Source of the DNA: an uncultured Muribaculaceae bacterium
Lineage (GTDB): Bacteria > Bacteroidota > Bacteroidia > Bacteroidales > Muribaculaceae
Length of the DNA: 21,944 bases
Assembly (NCBI GenBank): GCA_910588245.1
Contig: CAJUQP010000052.1
Coordinates: 1 to 21,944 of the forward strand
Direction of reading: 5' to 3'
Part shown: in pieces, positions 6,704 to 15,590 of the stretch
Layout: each line of letters opens with the position of its first letter
Numbering within the stretch: the stretch's first letter is position 1
Translations under genes and position numbers: made by a program
The notes under the pieces: generated by a model
What the model saw: the letters and a program-made list of their open reading frames with translations, nothing else
The model's database searches: none
What the model was told of the DNA's origin: nothing

Positions 6704-8692
6704 ATGATGATGAGAAGTTGTTTAAGAATGACAGTGACAGTGAGATTCGCTTGCAGGATATTGATGTCGGTTGCCGCATCAGTGTCTGTGGGATGCTCCG
6801 CGCATGGCGACGAAGGGCTGCGCGAGGCCCTTGAGATGGCCTCCGACAAGAGGAGGGGGGAGCTTGAATCTCTGATAGAATACAATTCGGAGACTCCTCT
6901 GCAGAGAAAGGGCGCGGAATGGATTGTAGCCAACATGCCTTTCAACCATACGCTCCGGGGGCCCGAACTGGAGCGTTATCTCGATTTCTACCATCTCTTC
7001 TCGGTGATGGGTAAGAGCGGGATCGCGATGGTCGACTCCCTGCAGAAGGCCGACGGAGCCTTCTCCGCCGCCTCGCTGAGGGCTGACAACGACCTGACGG
7101 CTATGGATCTCGAGAGGATGAACGACGACATGGAACTCGCTTTCCGCACGCGCCGGGAGATGCCGTGGTCGGTCAATGTCAGCGAGGAGGATTTCATAAG
7201 GTATGTGCTCCCTTACCGCATAGAGGACGAACATGTGTCCCCCTGGCGCATATATGCCAGGGGCCTCTTCTCAGGGGTGATCGACAGCCTGCGTGACGCA
7301 GGTTGCGACGACCCCCTTGTGGCGGCGCGCGCCCTTATCAAGGCCTGGAATCGCAAGGCGTTCCAATGGACCGGTCAGCTGCCGCAGGGCCCGGCATTGG
7401 GTATGCAGAACCTCACCGACAAAGCGGGCACATGCCGCGAGTTCGCCCACGGGGTGGTCTATCTCATGCGCGCCGCCGGGATTCCGGCGGGTATCGACAT
7501 GGTGCCCGTGAGGGGGGAGAACAGCGCGGGTCATTCCTGGCCTTTCATCATAGGGAAGGGGGGCGCCACCTATGTGGCGAGCACCGAGAATCCCGACTTC
7601 ATCCCCGCCGCGGAGTTCGACATTGTCGCCGCGAAGATCTACCGCAAGGAGTTCGGACTGAACCGCGACATCGACCGCGGGTTGCCGGCCGACCGGGCGT
7701 CGCGCCCCTCCACCTTCGCGCTGCCGAAACTCAGTGACGTCACCGCCATCTATAAGCCGGGAGCGTCTCTCGACGTGGAGCCTGAGGTGGCCGATGCCGG
7801 CGGTGAGACGGTCTATCTGGCCTCCTGGGGCAACAACAGGTGGGTGGCGGTCGACTGTTCGCCGGCGGGGGAACGCGTGCGGTTCCGCGACGTGTCGGGT
7901 GGCGTGATATCTGTGGCCGCCGTGATGCGGAACGGACGGCTCGAGCCGGTCAGCGCCCCGTTTGAGATGAGATGCGGGGAGGGGAAAGTGCGCTACATCG
8001 TTCCCGGAAAGAGGAGGAGGATACTGACCGCCTACGCCAAGTTCCCCCTCAACGCCCGCAACGGGGAACTCGCCGAAAGGTGCATAGGGGGAGTGATTGA
8101 GGGTGCCGACGAGCCGGCGTTCGCACATCCCGACACGATACACGTGATAACCGCCCTGCCGAAACGGCGCCTCAACGAGGTCCGGTTTGCCTCTCCCACG
8201 GCGCCCCACCGCTATTACCGCTATATGGGGCCTGCCGGTAGCCATTGCAACATCGCGGAGCTTGCCCTCCATGAGGCCGGTGGCGACGGCGCCGCTCTGA
8301 AGGGGCGGTTGATGGGCACCCGCGGCGCCTACGACAATGATCCGGCCCATGATCTCGACAAGGTGTTTGACGGCGATATCTTCACCTCTTTCGACTATAA
8401 GGAGGGGAGCGGGGGATGGGCCGGCCTCGACCTGGGTCGCCCCGTGAGTCTGGAGGGGTTGATGTATGTGCCCCGCAACCGCGACAATTATGTCCGCGCG
8501 GGAGATGACTACGAACTTTTCTGGTTTGGGGGCTGCCGCTGGAATTCGGCGGGAAGGAAGATGGCCATGTCTGATTCGCTCGACTTCGAAGTGCCTGAGG
8601 GGACACTCTATTATCTGAGGAACTATTCGCGCGGCCGCTCGGAGCGGATCTTCGAATATGACTTCGATCGCCGCGAGCAGCGATTCTGGTGA
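6704..8692 (+). CDS. transglutaminase-like lipoprotein with C-terminal discoidin-like domain
   Basis: About 662 residues. I chose the first of three consecutive ATGs at 6704, because the longer start at 6665 lies inside the repeat element. A signal peptide ends at lipobox SVGC. A helical region is followed by a transglutaminase-like core: Cys244 in DKAGTCREFAHGVVYLMRAAGIPA, His277 in SAGHSW, and Asn296 (with Glu295) in STENP at the third triad position. Such domains are cysteine peptidases, amidases or cross-linking enzymes; the substrate cannot be read here. From about residue 542 a beta-sandwich resembling F5/8-type C (discoidin) domains follows (DLDKVFDGDIFTSFD, GWAGLDLGRP), suggesting glycan or surface binding. 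The gene is clearly richer in G+C than the cassettes on either side. It sits between the two cassettes. Confidence 0.8.
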   Translation: MMMRSCLRMTVTVRFACRILMSVAASVSVGCSAHGDEGLREALEMASDKRRGELESLIEYNSETPLQRKGAEWIVANMPFNHTLRGPELERYLDFYHLFSVMGKSGIAMVDSLQKADGAFSAASLRADNDLTAMDLERMNDDMELAFRTRREMPWSVNVSEEDFIRYVLPYRIEDEHVSPWRIYARGLFSGVIDSLRDAGCDDPLVAARALIKAWNRKAFQWTGQLPQGPALGMQNLTDKAGTCREFAHGVVYLMRAAGIPAGIDMVPVRGENSAGHSWPFIIGKGGATYVASTENPDFIPAAEFDIVAAKIYRKEFGLNRDIDRGLPADRASRPSTFALPKLSDVTAIYKPGASLDVEPEVADAGGETVYLASWGNNRWVAVDCSPAGERVRFRDVSGGVISVAAVMRNGRLEPVSAPFEMRCGEGKVRYIVPGKRRRILTAYAKFPLNARNGELAERCIGGVIEGADEPAFAHPDTIHVITALPKRRLNEVRFASPTAPHRYYRYMGPAGSHCNIAELALHEAGGDGAALKGRLMGTRGAYDNDPAHDLDKVFDGDIFTSFDYKEGSGGWAGLDLGRPVSLEGLMYVPRNRDNYVRAGDDYELFWFGGCRWNSAGRKMAMSDSLDFEVPEGTLYYLRNYSRGRSERIFEYDFDRREQRFW

Positions 8693-8783
8693 CTCCGGAT
8701 TGATAGTTGATTCGGTGGAAGATTGTGGTTTGAGATAAATTTTCTGAATGATGATTGAGTAAATCTGCCTTCTTATACGAATA

Positions 8784-8833
8784 TTAATATAAAGAAGAAT
8801 CTTCCCGATAGCGATTGCTGTAGGGAATGACTC
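8784..8833. promoter_or_regulatory. inverted repeats upstream of cassette 2 regulator
   Basis: Two adjacent imperfect inverted repeats lie in the 176-bp gap: CTTCTTATA facing TATAAAGAAG, and TTCCC facing GGGAA around a 16-base centre. They could end the transglutaminase transcript or be operator sites for the regulator gene. No convincing promoter consensus was found in this gap. Confidence 0.25.
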
Positions 8834-8868
8834 CGTAATAGAAATTACCCATCATCATTCAGGAAGCG

Positions 8869-10800
8869 ATGAAGCATATATTAAAACTATTTTTGATTGT
8901 GAGTGTGATCCTGGCGTCATGCTCTGAGAATGCTGTCATGAGGCGGCTTTCAGAGGCCGACCGTCTTCTCGACCAGTATCCTGACTCGGCTCTGGCGATT
9001 GTCAACAGCATCGATACCCTCTCGCTCCGGGGCCCGGAGGAGCGGGGACGGCATAGCCTCCTGCTGACTATGTCCCTGCTGAAGACCGACCCCTCGGCGG
9101 TCAGCGACACCATCTTCAAGCCGGCATGGAAGCATTACGGCCCCATCAACGAGCCATCGCGCGAGACGATGCTCGCCCATTTCGCCCGTGCCGCGTTGTT
9201 GGAGAAGCAAGACTCGCTGGCGGAAGCATTGATGGAGTATGACTATGTTGCCAACCATGCAAAAGGGGAAAATGCTAAAAAATATACTGCCAAGGCCCTA
9301 TTAAACCAAGGTAGTATATATTGTAATAACGCAGATCCAAAAGCCGGACTTGATTTTGCGCTTAAGGCATCCCGAAAGATAGAGAAAAGCGGTGATACCA
9401 CGACAATAATAAGGCTTCATAAACTTATGGGATTATGTTATAAAGATTTAAGAAAGGTTGACGCGGCTGAGGAAAGTTTACGTTCTGCATTGAATCTATG
9501 CAAAGCTTCGGAAGATAGTATCAACTATTACAAGATATCGGGATATCTTGCTGAGGTGCATGAACTACAAGGAAAAAATACTATGGCGGCTGCGGAGTAT
9601 GAAAACCTCTTGTTGTCGGATATTCCGTTGAGCGGAAGTCAGCAGCTGTCTTATGTGAGATCTTTGATCTATACGGGACGGACAGATACCGCCAAGGAGA
9701 TACTTGAAGATTACCATCCTTCTGATAATGCCATGAAGGTGATGTATTTCCATACTTTGTCTGAACTGCACGCAGTGCAAGGAGATTATAAGGCGGCATA
9801 TGAAATGAAAGATTCCTTGCTGAGATACAACAATCTTATGATTCTGGAGAGTATGGATTTTGATGTCGACAACAAGATGTATGCCATGCAGGCTTCATTG
9901 ACGGAATCGGAGCATAGGCTTGCCGTGAGTGAGAAGGAGAATGCAATTAAGAGCAGGATAATATTGGGATTCATCATCGTAATGATCGTAACCGGATCCA
10001 TATTCATTATAATTAGGAAGAATAAGGAAATAAAAGAGAGGCGAAAAGAACATGCGGAGGAGATGAAACGGCAGAAAGAACGGAGTGACGAAAAAGAGAA
10101 GACCTTGCAAATCAGGATTCAGGAACTTGAGGAATTACGCGAGAGGGAGAGGGTTGAGAATGACAGCCGACAAAAGCGGATTGAAGAATTGCTTTCAGAA
10201 AGGGATAAACTCTATGATCAACTGAATAGTAAGGAGGAACGGTTGCAGGGGCTCCTTGACCTTAAGGGAAAGAATCAGCCAGAGGCTGATGAATACAGGC
10301 AACTGGAAGAGGAAGCGTCTGACGTTAAGAACAGAATCTTGGAAATATCAAGGGAGGTATCGGATCGAAAGAACGATATGCTTCAGGCATTTCTCGATCA
10401 ACATGGCCAGTGTGCCTCATTCTGCAACCGGATGCCGGAAATGCATGGAAAGGGCTGTTTGAAGCGTTATGAAAAAGACAGGAATATGATAATTGCTGAT
10501 TATAAGGAATCAGCGTTTGTGGCATATCTTGAGTTGAGAATAGATTTCCTGATGGATGGCTTTATTACTTATGTCAGGAATAAACTGAGAATGCCAGAGG
10601 ATATGATCCGGATGCTGATCTATGAAATCTGTGGATTCAACTACAATGGCATGGCGCTTCTGTTCGGTATAACACCCCAGGCTGCTGCGGCACGTCGGAC
10701 AAGACTTAAGAATAGACTTGCTGTGGATTTGGAGGAAAAATACCATGATTTAATAAGACACTACACGCATCTGTCAAAATATAACGATGAGGGTAAGTAG
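8869..10800 (+). CDS. membrane-spanning TPR regulator with C-terminal HTH (NVEALA cassette 2)
   Basis: A 643-residue paralogue of the gene at 1456. Signal peptide with lipobox ILASC (Cys18), TPR-like repeats to about residue 350, one membrane helix at about 362-384 (ILGFIIVMIVTGSIFIII), then a long charged coiled coil (about 390-500), longer than in cassette 1, and a C-terminal HTH-like tail (about 575-615: MALLFGITPQAAAARRTRLKNRL). The first ~125 residues after the signal are nearly identical to the cassette 1 regulator (bases 8953-9242 against 1540-1829). After that, identity falls abruptly. The two probably read different signals or different promoters while sharing a common N-terminal face. 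Confidence 0.75.
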   Translation: MKHILKLFLIVSVILASCSENAVMRRLSEADRLLDQYPDSALAIVNSIDTLSLRGPEERGRHSLLLTMSLLKTDPSAVSDTIFKPAWKHYGPINEPSRETMLAHFARAALLEKQDSLAEALMEYDYVANHAKGENAKKYTAKALLNQGSIYCNNADPKAGLDFALKASRKIEKSGDTTTIIRLHKLMGLCYKDLRKVDAAEESLRSALNLCKASEDSINYYKISGYLAEVHELQGKNTMAAAEYENLLLSDIPLSGSQQLSYVRSLIYTGRTDTAKEILEDYHPSDNAMKVMYFHTLSELHAVQGDYKAAYEMKDSLLRYNNLMILESMDFDVDNKMYAMQASLTESEHRLAVSEKENAIKSRIILGFIIVMIVTGSIFIIIRKNKEIKERRKEHAEEMKRQKERSDEKEKTLQIRIQELEELRERERVENDSRQKRIEELLSERDKLYDQLNSKEERLQGLLDLKGKNQPEADEYRQLEEEASDVKNRILEISREVSDRKNDMLQAFLDQHGQCASFCNRMPEMHGKGCLKRYEKDRNMIIADYKESAFVAYLELRIDFLMDGFITYVRNKLRMPEDMIRMLIYEICGFNYNGMALLFGITPQAAAARRTRLKNRLAVDLEEKYHDLIRHYTHLSKYNDEGK

Positions 10801-11008
10801 CTTTTCTATTTTCTAAAGTTGGGGCTTTTTTTGAATTTTACACATCTAAAAACGGCTTTTCTCCGAAAATCTGTTTACGCTGTCAAACCGCTGTAAATGA
10901 ATGTATTTTAATTAATGACAAAAAATCGAAGATATGTGATTTGGCAGATTATCAGAATGTTAAGGAACGCCCGTGTAAAAAGCGCGTAAAAAGAATTGGA
11001 GCCAGATA

Positions 11009-11041
11009 TTTGGTATTGGGTAATCTTTGTTGGTAATTTTG
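11009..11041 (+). promoter_or_regulatory. cassette 2 operon promoter
   Basis: TTTG at 11009-11012, 21 bp, then TAATTTTG at 11034-11041 match the Bacteroidota consensus. It lines up with the cassette 1 promoter, sharing the TTTGGT start, the spacing and CGGCAT after the -7 box. The start codon is at 11064. The rest of the gap 10801-11008 is A/T-rich, with no gene seen. Confidence 0.65.
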
Positions 11042-11063
11042 CGGCATCGAAAAACTAACAAAA

Positions 11064-11459
11064 ATGAAGCAACTAAAGATTATTGCAGCCATATGCATGG
11101 CGCTTGTATTTGTATTCCCGGTATGGAGTGATACCAAAGATTCCACGGGATCATCAAAGCCAAAAGAAGTCCCTATCAGCCTTCGTAAAAAGAAAGATTG
11201 TGATATGGACTATTCTCCTTCACGTAGAATTGAGGCTTATATAACAATGGTGGAATCGGGAGCTGTCGGGTTCATTCTTCCGTTTGAGTCATATCCTGCG
11301 GATGTGATCATCACCGGAGAGGGAACGACGATGGGCTGCTGGACATCCACACTCGCGGATGCCGCAGACGTGATGCCGTTCGACGGAGGAGAGGGTGACT
11401 ACTGCCTTGAGATATCCACTCCCGACGGCTCCTATGTAGGATATTTCACTCTGGAATGA
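11064..11459 (+). CDS. DUF3244-like small secreted protein (cassette 2)
   Basis: 131 residues. Signal peptide MKQLKIIAAICMALVFVFPVWS, a short variable linker with basic KKKD, then the same beta domain as the gene at 3486, from PSRRIEAYITM to GSYVGYFTLE. From base 11217 the DNA is about 94% identical to cassette 1 without gaps, while the first half shows only general resemblance. The stop overlaps the next start (ATGA at 11456). Function unknown; family call moderate. Confidence 0.65.
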   Translation: MKQLKIIAAICMALVFVFPVWSDTKDSTGSSKPKEVPISLRKKKDCDMDYSPSRRIEAYITMVESGAVGFILPFESYPADVIITGEGTTMGCWTSTLADAADVMPFDGGEGDYCLEISTPDGSYVGYFTLE

Positions 11460-12334
11460 TTCTCCATATGCTTGTCCAGACCATGCGGTTTCTGAAACTC
11501 ATGCCGATACTTCCGGCGTCAGCCATGATTCTGATGGCGGCGTCATGTTCATCCGGGAAGACCGACTACGAGTCGGCCATCCTGGAGTGGACAGGCCGTG
11601 AGATTGTCTTCCCCGACAGCATGCGCCTTGCCGGCGGCGGTGTCTTTGTCAAGGAGCCGTCTGATTTCACCATCGTAGCCTACTACGACTCCGAAGGATG
11701 CACAGGCTGCAGGATGAGACTTCCGAAATGGTTGGACTTTATCAAAATCCTGGAAGATTATGCGGAAAGTGATATAAAAGTGTATATGCTTGTCGCACCT
11801 GAGGTCAAGATGGATCTTATACAAACCGTTAATAGCCTCGGTCTCGGAGAGAATGTTATGGTTGACAGTTCCGGACAATTCCCAAGTCTCAACAGTATGC
11901 CGGAAGATCCTCTTTTGCAGACATTCCTGCTTGATTCCGACAACAAGGTTGTGCTCGTTGGCAATCCTTTTGACTCACCGGTATTGGAGCGTCTTTATCT
12001 TAAGGCAATCGGTATCGATGAAGATGTCATATCAGATAGAAGAGAAACTGTAGCCTCATATGACTTCGGCAAGATCAGACCGGGTGAAAGTGTAAGCCAC
12101 ACATTCCGTCTTACGAACGACAGTGACAGCACGCTCCGGATAAAAGAGGTGGAAAGTTCGTGTCCATGTACAGAGGGGCATCTGTCCACACGGTTTATTC
12201 TGCCAGGCAAAGAATACGAACTGACTGTCTTGTTCGGTGATACGGTTGTTGGGCCTTTTGAGCGGACTGTCATCTTAAAATTTGAGAATAAACTTCCGGA
12301 GAGACAATTCGTCGTTTCCGGTGAGATAAAATGA
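11456..12334 (+). CDS. thioredoxin-fold/DUF1573 lipoprotein (cassette 2)
   Basis: 292 residues. Lipobox MAASC, thioredoxin-like domain with Cys82-Thr-Gly-Cys85, and a C-terminal DUF1573 domain (YDFGKIRPGESVSHTF, then SSCPCTEG, ending FVVSGEI). The first 85 residues are almost the same as in cassette 1. Just after the CTGC motif the sequences part, although the domain plan stays the same. In-frame ATG 11483 would give the more compact signal peptide. It precedes the NVEALA peptide gene by 85 bp (12 bp in cassette 1). A periplasmic thiol role for the peptide's cysteines is an inference from the motif and gene order. Confidence 0.75.
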   Translation: MILHMLVQTMRFLKLMPILPASAMILMAASCSSGKTDYESAILEWTGREIVFPDSMRLAGGGVFVKEPSDFTIVAYYDSEGCTGCRMRLPKWLDFIKILEDYAESDIKVYMLVAPEVKMDLIQTVNSLGLGENVMVDSSGQFPSLNSMPEDPLLQTFLLDSDNKVVLVGNPFDSPVLERLYLKAIGIDEDVISDRRETVASYDFGKIRPGESVSHTFRLTNDSDSTLRIKEVESSCPCTEGHLSTRFILPGKEYELTVLFGDTVVGPFERTVILKFENKLPERQFVVSGEIK

Positions 12335-12419
12335 GCCGGCATAAGATATGCGCGCGAGATCTCATGCCGTTCATAACGAGAGAAATAAATAAAATTATCA
12401 ACAACAAAACGACAAAAAG

Positions 12420-12659
12420 ATGAAAAGGAAACTTTTTGCGGGAGCTACGGTCATAGCTTTGGTTGCCGGAGGCTTCGCCATGTCGAAAAATTCCACCGGT
12501 ACTGTGCTCACACCTATTCAGACGGAGAATATCGAGGCGCTTTCCGGCTATGAGTCCGGTCTTGATAAGTGTAAAGGATGCAGCAGCAAAAATACCAGAG
12601 ATTATTGCTGCACCCTTATTATAGATCAAATAAGGGCTGATCTGTTCAGGAATCCTTGA
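12420..12659 (+). CDS. NVEALA family peptide (cassette 2)
   Basis: 79 residues. The leader MKRKLFAGATVIALVAGGFAM parallels cassette 1, including GGFAM, and the signature appears as ENIEALS. The tail after the signature is unrelated to the cassette 1 tail: it has four cysteines (DKCKGC and DYCC), then a Cys-free end (TLIIDQIRADLFRNP). Conserved leader plus variable tail is the pattern of a precursor peptide family, but no modification enzyme is visible nearby apart from the thioredoxin-fold protein. The mature form is unknown. Confidence 0.78.
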   Translation: MKRKLFAGATVIALVAGGFAMSKNSTGTVLTPIQTENIEALSGYESGLDKCKGCSSKNTRDYCCTLIIDQIRADLFRNP

Positions 12660-12710
12660 TTATTTAAAGCAAAAGTTGAAACTGACATAATTTAATGTTG
12701 GTGTATACGT

Positions 12711-12836
12711 AGGTGGTCTGATTAAACTGATAGAATTTATTTTTGAATTCTAGCATACCATCTGCTCGCTGTTTTGGAGCCGAGTGGCTTTCTAACAGCA
12801 GCTCATCTGGTATGCGTTTAATCTGATCACCTTTTT
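12711..12836 (+). ncRNA. long structured inverted-repeat element, possible three-way-junction RNA
   Basis: Outer stem: 12711-12727 pairs with 12816-12832 (17 bp, two mismatches). Inside are two hairpins. One pairs TAGAATT (12731-12737) with AATTCTA (12746-12752). The other is a long imperfect stem between 12753-12773 and 12794-12815, capped by GGAGCC, a GAGT loop and GGCTTT. A T-run follows the outer stem. On paper this folds into a three-way junction ending like an intrinsic terminator. It lies between the NVEALA and propeller genes of cassette 2, so it could be a 3' terminator, a regulatory leader of the propeller gene, a stable small RNA, or a small palindromic mobile element. I do not recognise a known RNA family. 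Confidence 0.5.
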
Positions 12837-12917
12837 AAAAGCATATTGTAAAATTCTTGATTTCAAGGATAGAGTATTGTTGTAGCATGGATATAATATT
12901 CTGTAAATGATTAAATC

Positions 12918-13985
12918 ATGATGAAAATATCAAAATATATATTCATAGTATTGTCATTTGGCAGTCTTCTGTCTTGCAATGTAAAAAACTCGGAAGAAAA
13001 AATGCCTCAGTATGCTGATTGTGATTCTCCGACCATTCTTGTTGGAGAAAGGGTCTGTCAGAATGTGTTTATTGGATTCCCAGGGAGCTTTATATCTTCC
13101 GGCGATACTATCTTGGTAGAAGACGGAGACGATGAATATTGGTTCTCGGCAATATCATTAAGTGGAGACAGTCTGATCGCGAGATGTGGTAAGATAGGTC
13201 AGGGACCTGGAGAATTGATTCGCCCTGTCTCTCCCCGCCTTCTTTTGAATGGAGAATTGACTATGTATGATCGGTCTGCGAACATCTTTTGCCGCAACAG
13301 AGACATCCTTAACTTTATAGAGCATCCTGATTCGGCGAGGAGAGTTACATTTAAGAACCATCAAGGAGGTGTCATTATGGCAACTGCCTCAGGGTATGTT
13401 GGATTTCAGACTATGGGCGATGGACATATGCTTACATCATATGATCCCGAGGGAATGCCGACAGGAAATTTCGGTCTAATTCCAGGCACTCGCGTCTCCG
13501 ATGATACTACTCCAGAATTCTATCTTGTCAACCAGATAGACTACACTGTGTCGCCTGATGGGAATAAATTGTGTGCGGCTGGACTCTACCATGACTGGCT
13601 TGCGTTTTTCGACGTCAGTTCGGGGGAGGCCTCGTTGATAAAGCAATACTATTCAGAATCTCCTGTCGTCATGAGTGAGTCTTCATCAGATTCTTATCAT
13701 GTTGATCTTCTCCCTGAGACAAAGCTGCATTTCAGGTCGATAGCATCAACTGACGAGTCTGTGTATCTTCTTTATTGGGGAGTGACAGAGGAGGATCGTG
13801 AGAAAGGGAAGGTGACCTGTAGTGTACTCCATTATGATTGGAACGGACGTCTTAGCTCCTGTTGGCGGTTGAATGAGATAGTCGACTATATTTATGTTGA
13901 CGAAGATGACAAAAACCTTTATGCCCGGACAATGCCGGATGTATATCCTGAAGTGGAAATTCTTCGATATAATTTGATTGAATGA
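12918..13985 (+). CDS. 6-bladed beta-propeller lipoprotein (cassette 2)
   Basis: 355 residues. The signal peptide ends at lipobox SLLSC. The blade motif SLSGDSLIARCGKIGQGPGELIRPV is the hallmark G-x-I-G-x-G-P-G-E loop of Bacteroidales TolB-like/6-bladed propeller lipoproteins. It occupies the same slot as the gene at 5123 but belongs to a different branch with little visible sequence identity, so the propeller is a swapped part of the cassette. The 258-bp gap before it contains the structured element at 12711. ATG 12921 is an alternative start. Ligand unknown. Confidence 0.78.
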   Translation: MMKISKYIFIVLSFGSLLSCNVKNSEEKMPQYADCDSPTILVGERVCQNVFIGFPGSFISSGDTILVEDGDDEYWFSAISLSGDSLIARCGKIGQGPGELIRPVSPRLLLNGELTMYDRSANIFCRNRDILNFIEHPDSARRVTFKNHQGGVIMATASGYVGFQTMGDGHMLTSYDPEGMPTGNFGLIPGTRVSDDTTPEFYLVNQIDYTVSPDGNKLCAAGLYHDWLAFFDVSSGEASLIKQYYSESPVVMSESSSDSYHVDLLPETKLHFRSIASTDESVYLLYWGVTEEDREKGKVTCSVLHYDWNGRLSSCWRLNEIVDYIYVDEDDKNLYARTMPDVYPEVEILRYNLIE

Positions 13986-14179
13986 GAGTTTTTTTATATT
14001 TATTCTATCTAAAATAAAACGTTAAATCATGGGCACATGTTTTTTGTATAAAATGTTTAATAAGATAAAGGAATATATTAGATTATGTGACTAAGCGGCG
14101 ATTGTGTCTTAACTAAAAGTACCAGACAATAGGTAACTACAAATCTGATATCGGGCCGGAATCGTATGACCACGAGGAG

Positions 14180-15577
14180 ATGTTTAACTGGGCCGTGTCG
14201 CAGGCCGCTCCGATACGTCGTGTATATTCGCAGCGGACGGTGCGCTATCAGTGGAAATACGGCTGGGTGAGCGGCGGATTCACCGCTGACTGCAAATTTG
14301 ACGCTCCGGCAGGATCTGACGGCCAGCAGCAATGGTATACACGCAATTCATATCTCGGCAAGGGTCGCGGCAGGTTTGCCGAGGGTGCCTATAACTTTGT
14401 GTTCAACGGCGTGGAGCTCGGCGATGGCGCTGATAAAGAAAGCTATATCTGCGACGACTGGACCAAAGGCAGCAACGTGACTTTCATTGAGGAGACTCCT
14501 GTGGTGCGCGAAAAACCGTTTCTCTTCGTCGGCGACGACGGACGGTATAAGGTGTTCCGCCCTGCCCTGAAGAAGAACTCCAAGGGGGTGAGCTACACGC
14601 GTGACGATATGGGGAAAGGGGAGACGCTCGATCTTCTCGACAGTTTCTTCATAGCGCGGCCCGGAGTGACGGCGGCTGAGATAAACGCGAATCTGAAGGC
14701 AGGTAAAAACATACTGCTGACTCCCGGCATGTATGAGATATCGGAACCGATACGCGTATCCCGTCCGAATGCTATAGTGATGGGTTTGGGATGGTCCACG
14801 ATCGTGCCCGGACCCGAATGCCGCGATGCCGCGATGGTGATAGACGATGTGGACGGGGTGCAGGTGGCGTCGATTCTTTTCGACGCGCATAATTCGTCGA
14901 CCAACCTTCTCCGGGTGGGTGACGGTGTCAGCGGTCGCAGCCATAAGGATAATCCTGTTGTGCTCAATGATCTTTTCTTCCGCATAGGTGGCTTCATGCC
15001 TCATAAGGTGCATGTGGATTGCGCCGTGGAGATCAACAGCGACGATGCGGTGGGCGATCATTTCTGGATCTGGCGTGCAGACCATGGTGTGCGTGGTTCG
15101 GTGGGCTGGGATGTGAATACAGCCGACCATGGTCTGGTGGTCAACGGACGCAATGCCACGATCTACGGACTTTTCAACGAGCATTTCCAGAAATACCAGA
15201 CGCTCTGGAACGGCGAGGGTGGAAGAGTGTATTTCTATCAGTGCGAGACTCCGTATGACGCTCCCTCGCAGGAGGTGTTCATGAGCGAGAACGGCACTCG
15301 TCCCGGTTACGCGGCCTATAAGGTAGCTGACAATGTAAGGTCACATCAGGCTTATGGCATCGGCATCTACGATGTGCTTCATCACGATATCTGTTTCGAG
15401 AATTCGATAGAGGTGCCCGACAACAAGGGGATCGAGATGTTCCATCTTGTCAATACGAGTTTCATTCCCGGCGACAAGAAGGGCTTCAACTCTGTGATCA
15501 ACGGTATCGAGCCGAGCACATACACGCACGCTAAGCAATATGTGGCGCGTGTGCCTGAATTTATCGGTAAAAACTGA
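14180..15577 (+). CDS. 5'-truncated beta-helix protein (GH55-like / bacterial 'adenylyl cyclase'-annotated family)
   Basis: 465 residues from the first ATG, but the homologous frame clearly continues upstream through GNYKSDIGPESYDHEE to about 14132 and is open to 14117, where it meets a stop. No signal peptide is present. From memory, full-length relatives are secreted, about 600 or more residues long, and carry a further N-terminal region, so the 5' part is lost. The remaining part has the right-handed beta-helix signature (ITLAE-type start replaced by AEINANLKAGKNILLTPGMYEI, then DDVDGVQVASILFDA and GDHFWIWRADHG). Relatives are variously annotated as pectate-lyase-like, GH55-like or adenylyl cyclase; the true activity is uncertain. 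The loss coincides with the end of cassette 2. Probably a pseudogene, though the frame is intact and followed by a related operon gene. Confidence 0.7.
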   Translation: MFNWAVSQAAPIRRVYSQRTVRYQWKYGWVSGGFTADCKFDAPAGSDGQQQWYTRNSYLGKGRGRFAEGAYNFVFNGVELGDGADKESYICDDWTKGSNVTFIEETPVVREKPFLFVGDDGRYKVFRPALKKNSKGVSYTRDDMGKGETLDLLDSFFIARPGVTAAEINANLKAGKNILLTPGMYEISEPIRVSRPNAIVMGLGWSTIVPGPECRDAAMVIDDVDGVQVASILFDAHNSSTNLLRVGDGVSGRSHKDNPVVLNDLFFRIGGFMPHKVHVDCAVEINSDDAVGDHFWIWRADHGVRGSVGWDVNTADHGLVVNGRNATIYGLFNEHFQKYQTLWNGEGGRVYFYQCETPYDAPSQEVFMSENGTRPGYAAYKVADNVRSHQAYGIGIYDVLHHDICFENSIEVPDNKGIEMFHLVNTSFIPGDKKGFNSVINGIEPSTYTHAKQYVARVPEFIGKN

Positions 15578-15590
15578 CGTAAAAACGTGT

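Noticed and set aside
7271..8350. Long minus-strand open frame opposite the transglutaminase gene
   Set aside because: It is the antisense shadow of a high-G+C gene. Its translation is rich in Gly, His and Arg with no domain, while the plus strand has signal peptide, catalytic motifs and full length.
12711..12836. Integron attC site
   Set aside because: The hairpin size fits, but the GTTRRRY/RYYYAAC core ends are absent and there is no integron integrase or cassette array.
14348..15184. Minus-strand open frame opposite the beta-helix gene
   Set aside because: Antisense shadow. The plus-strand frame carries clear family motifs and this one has none.
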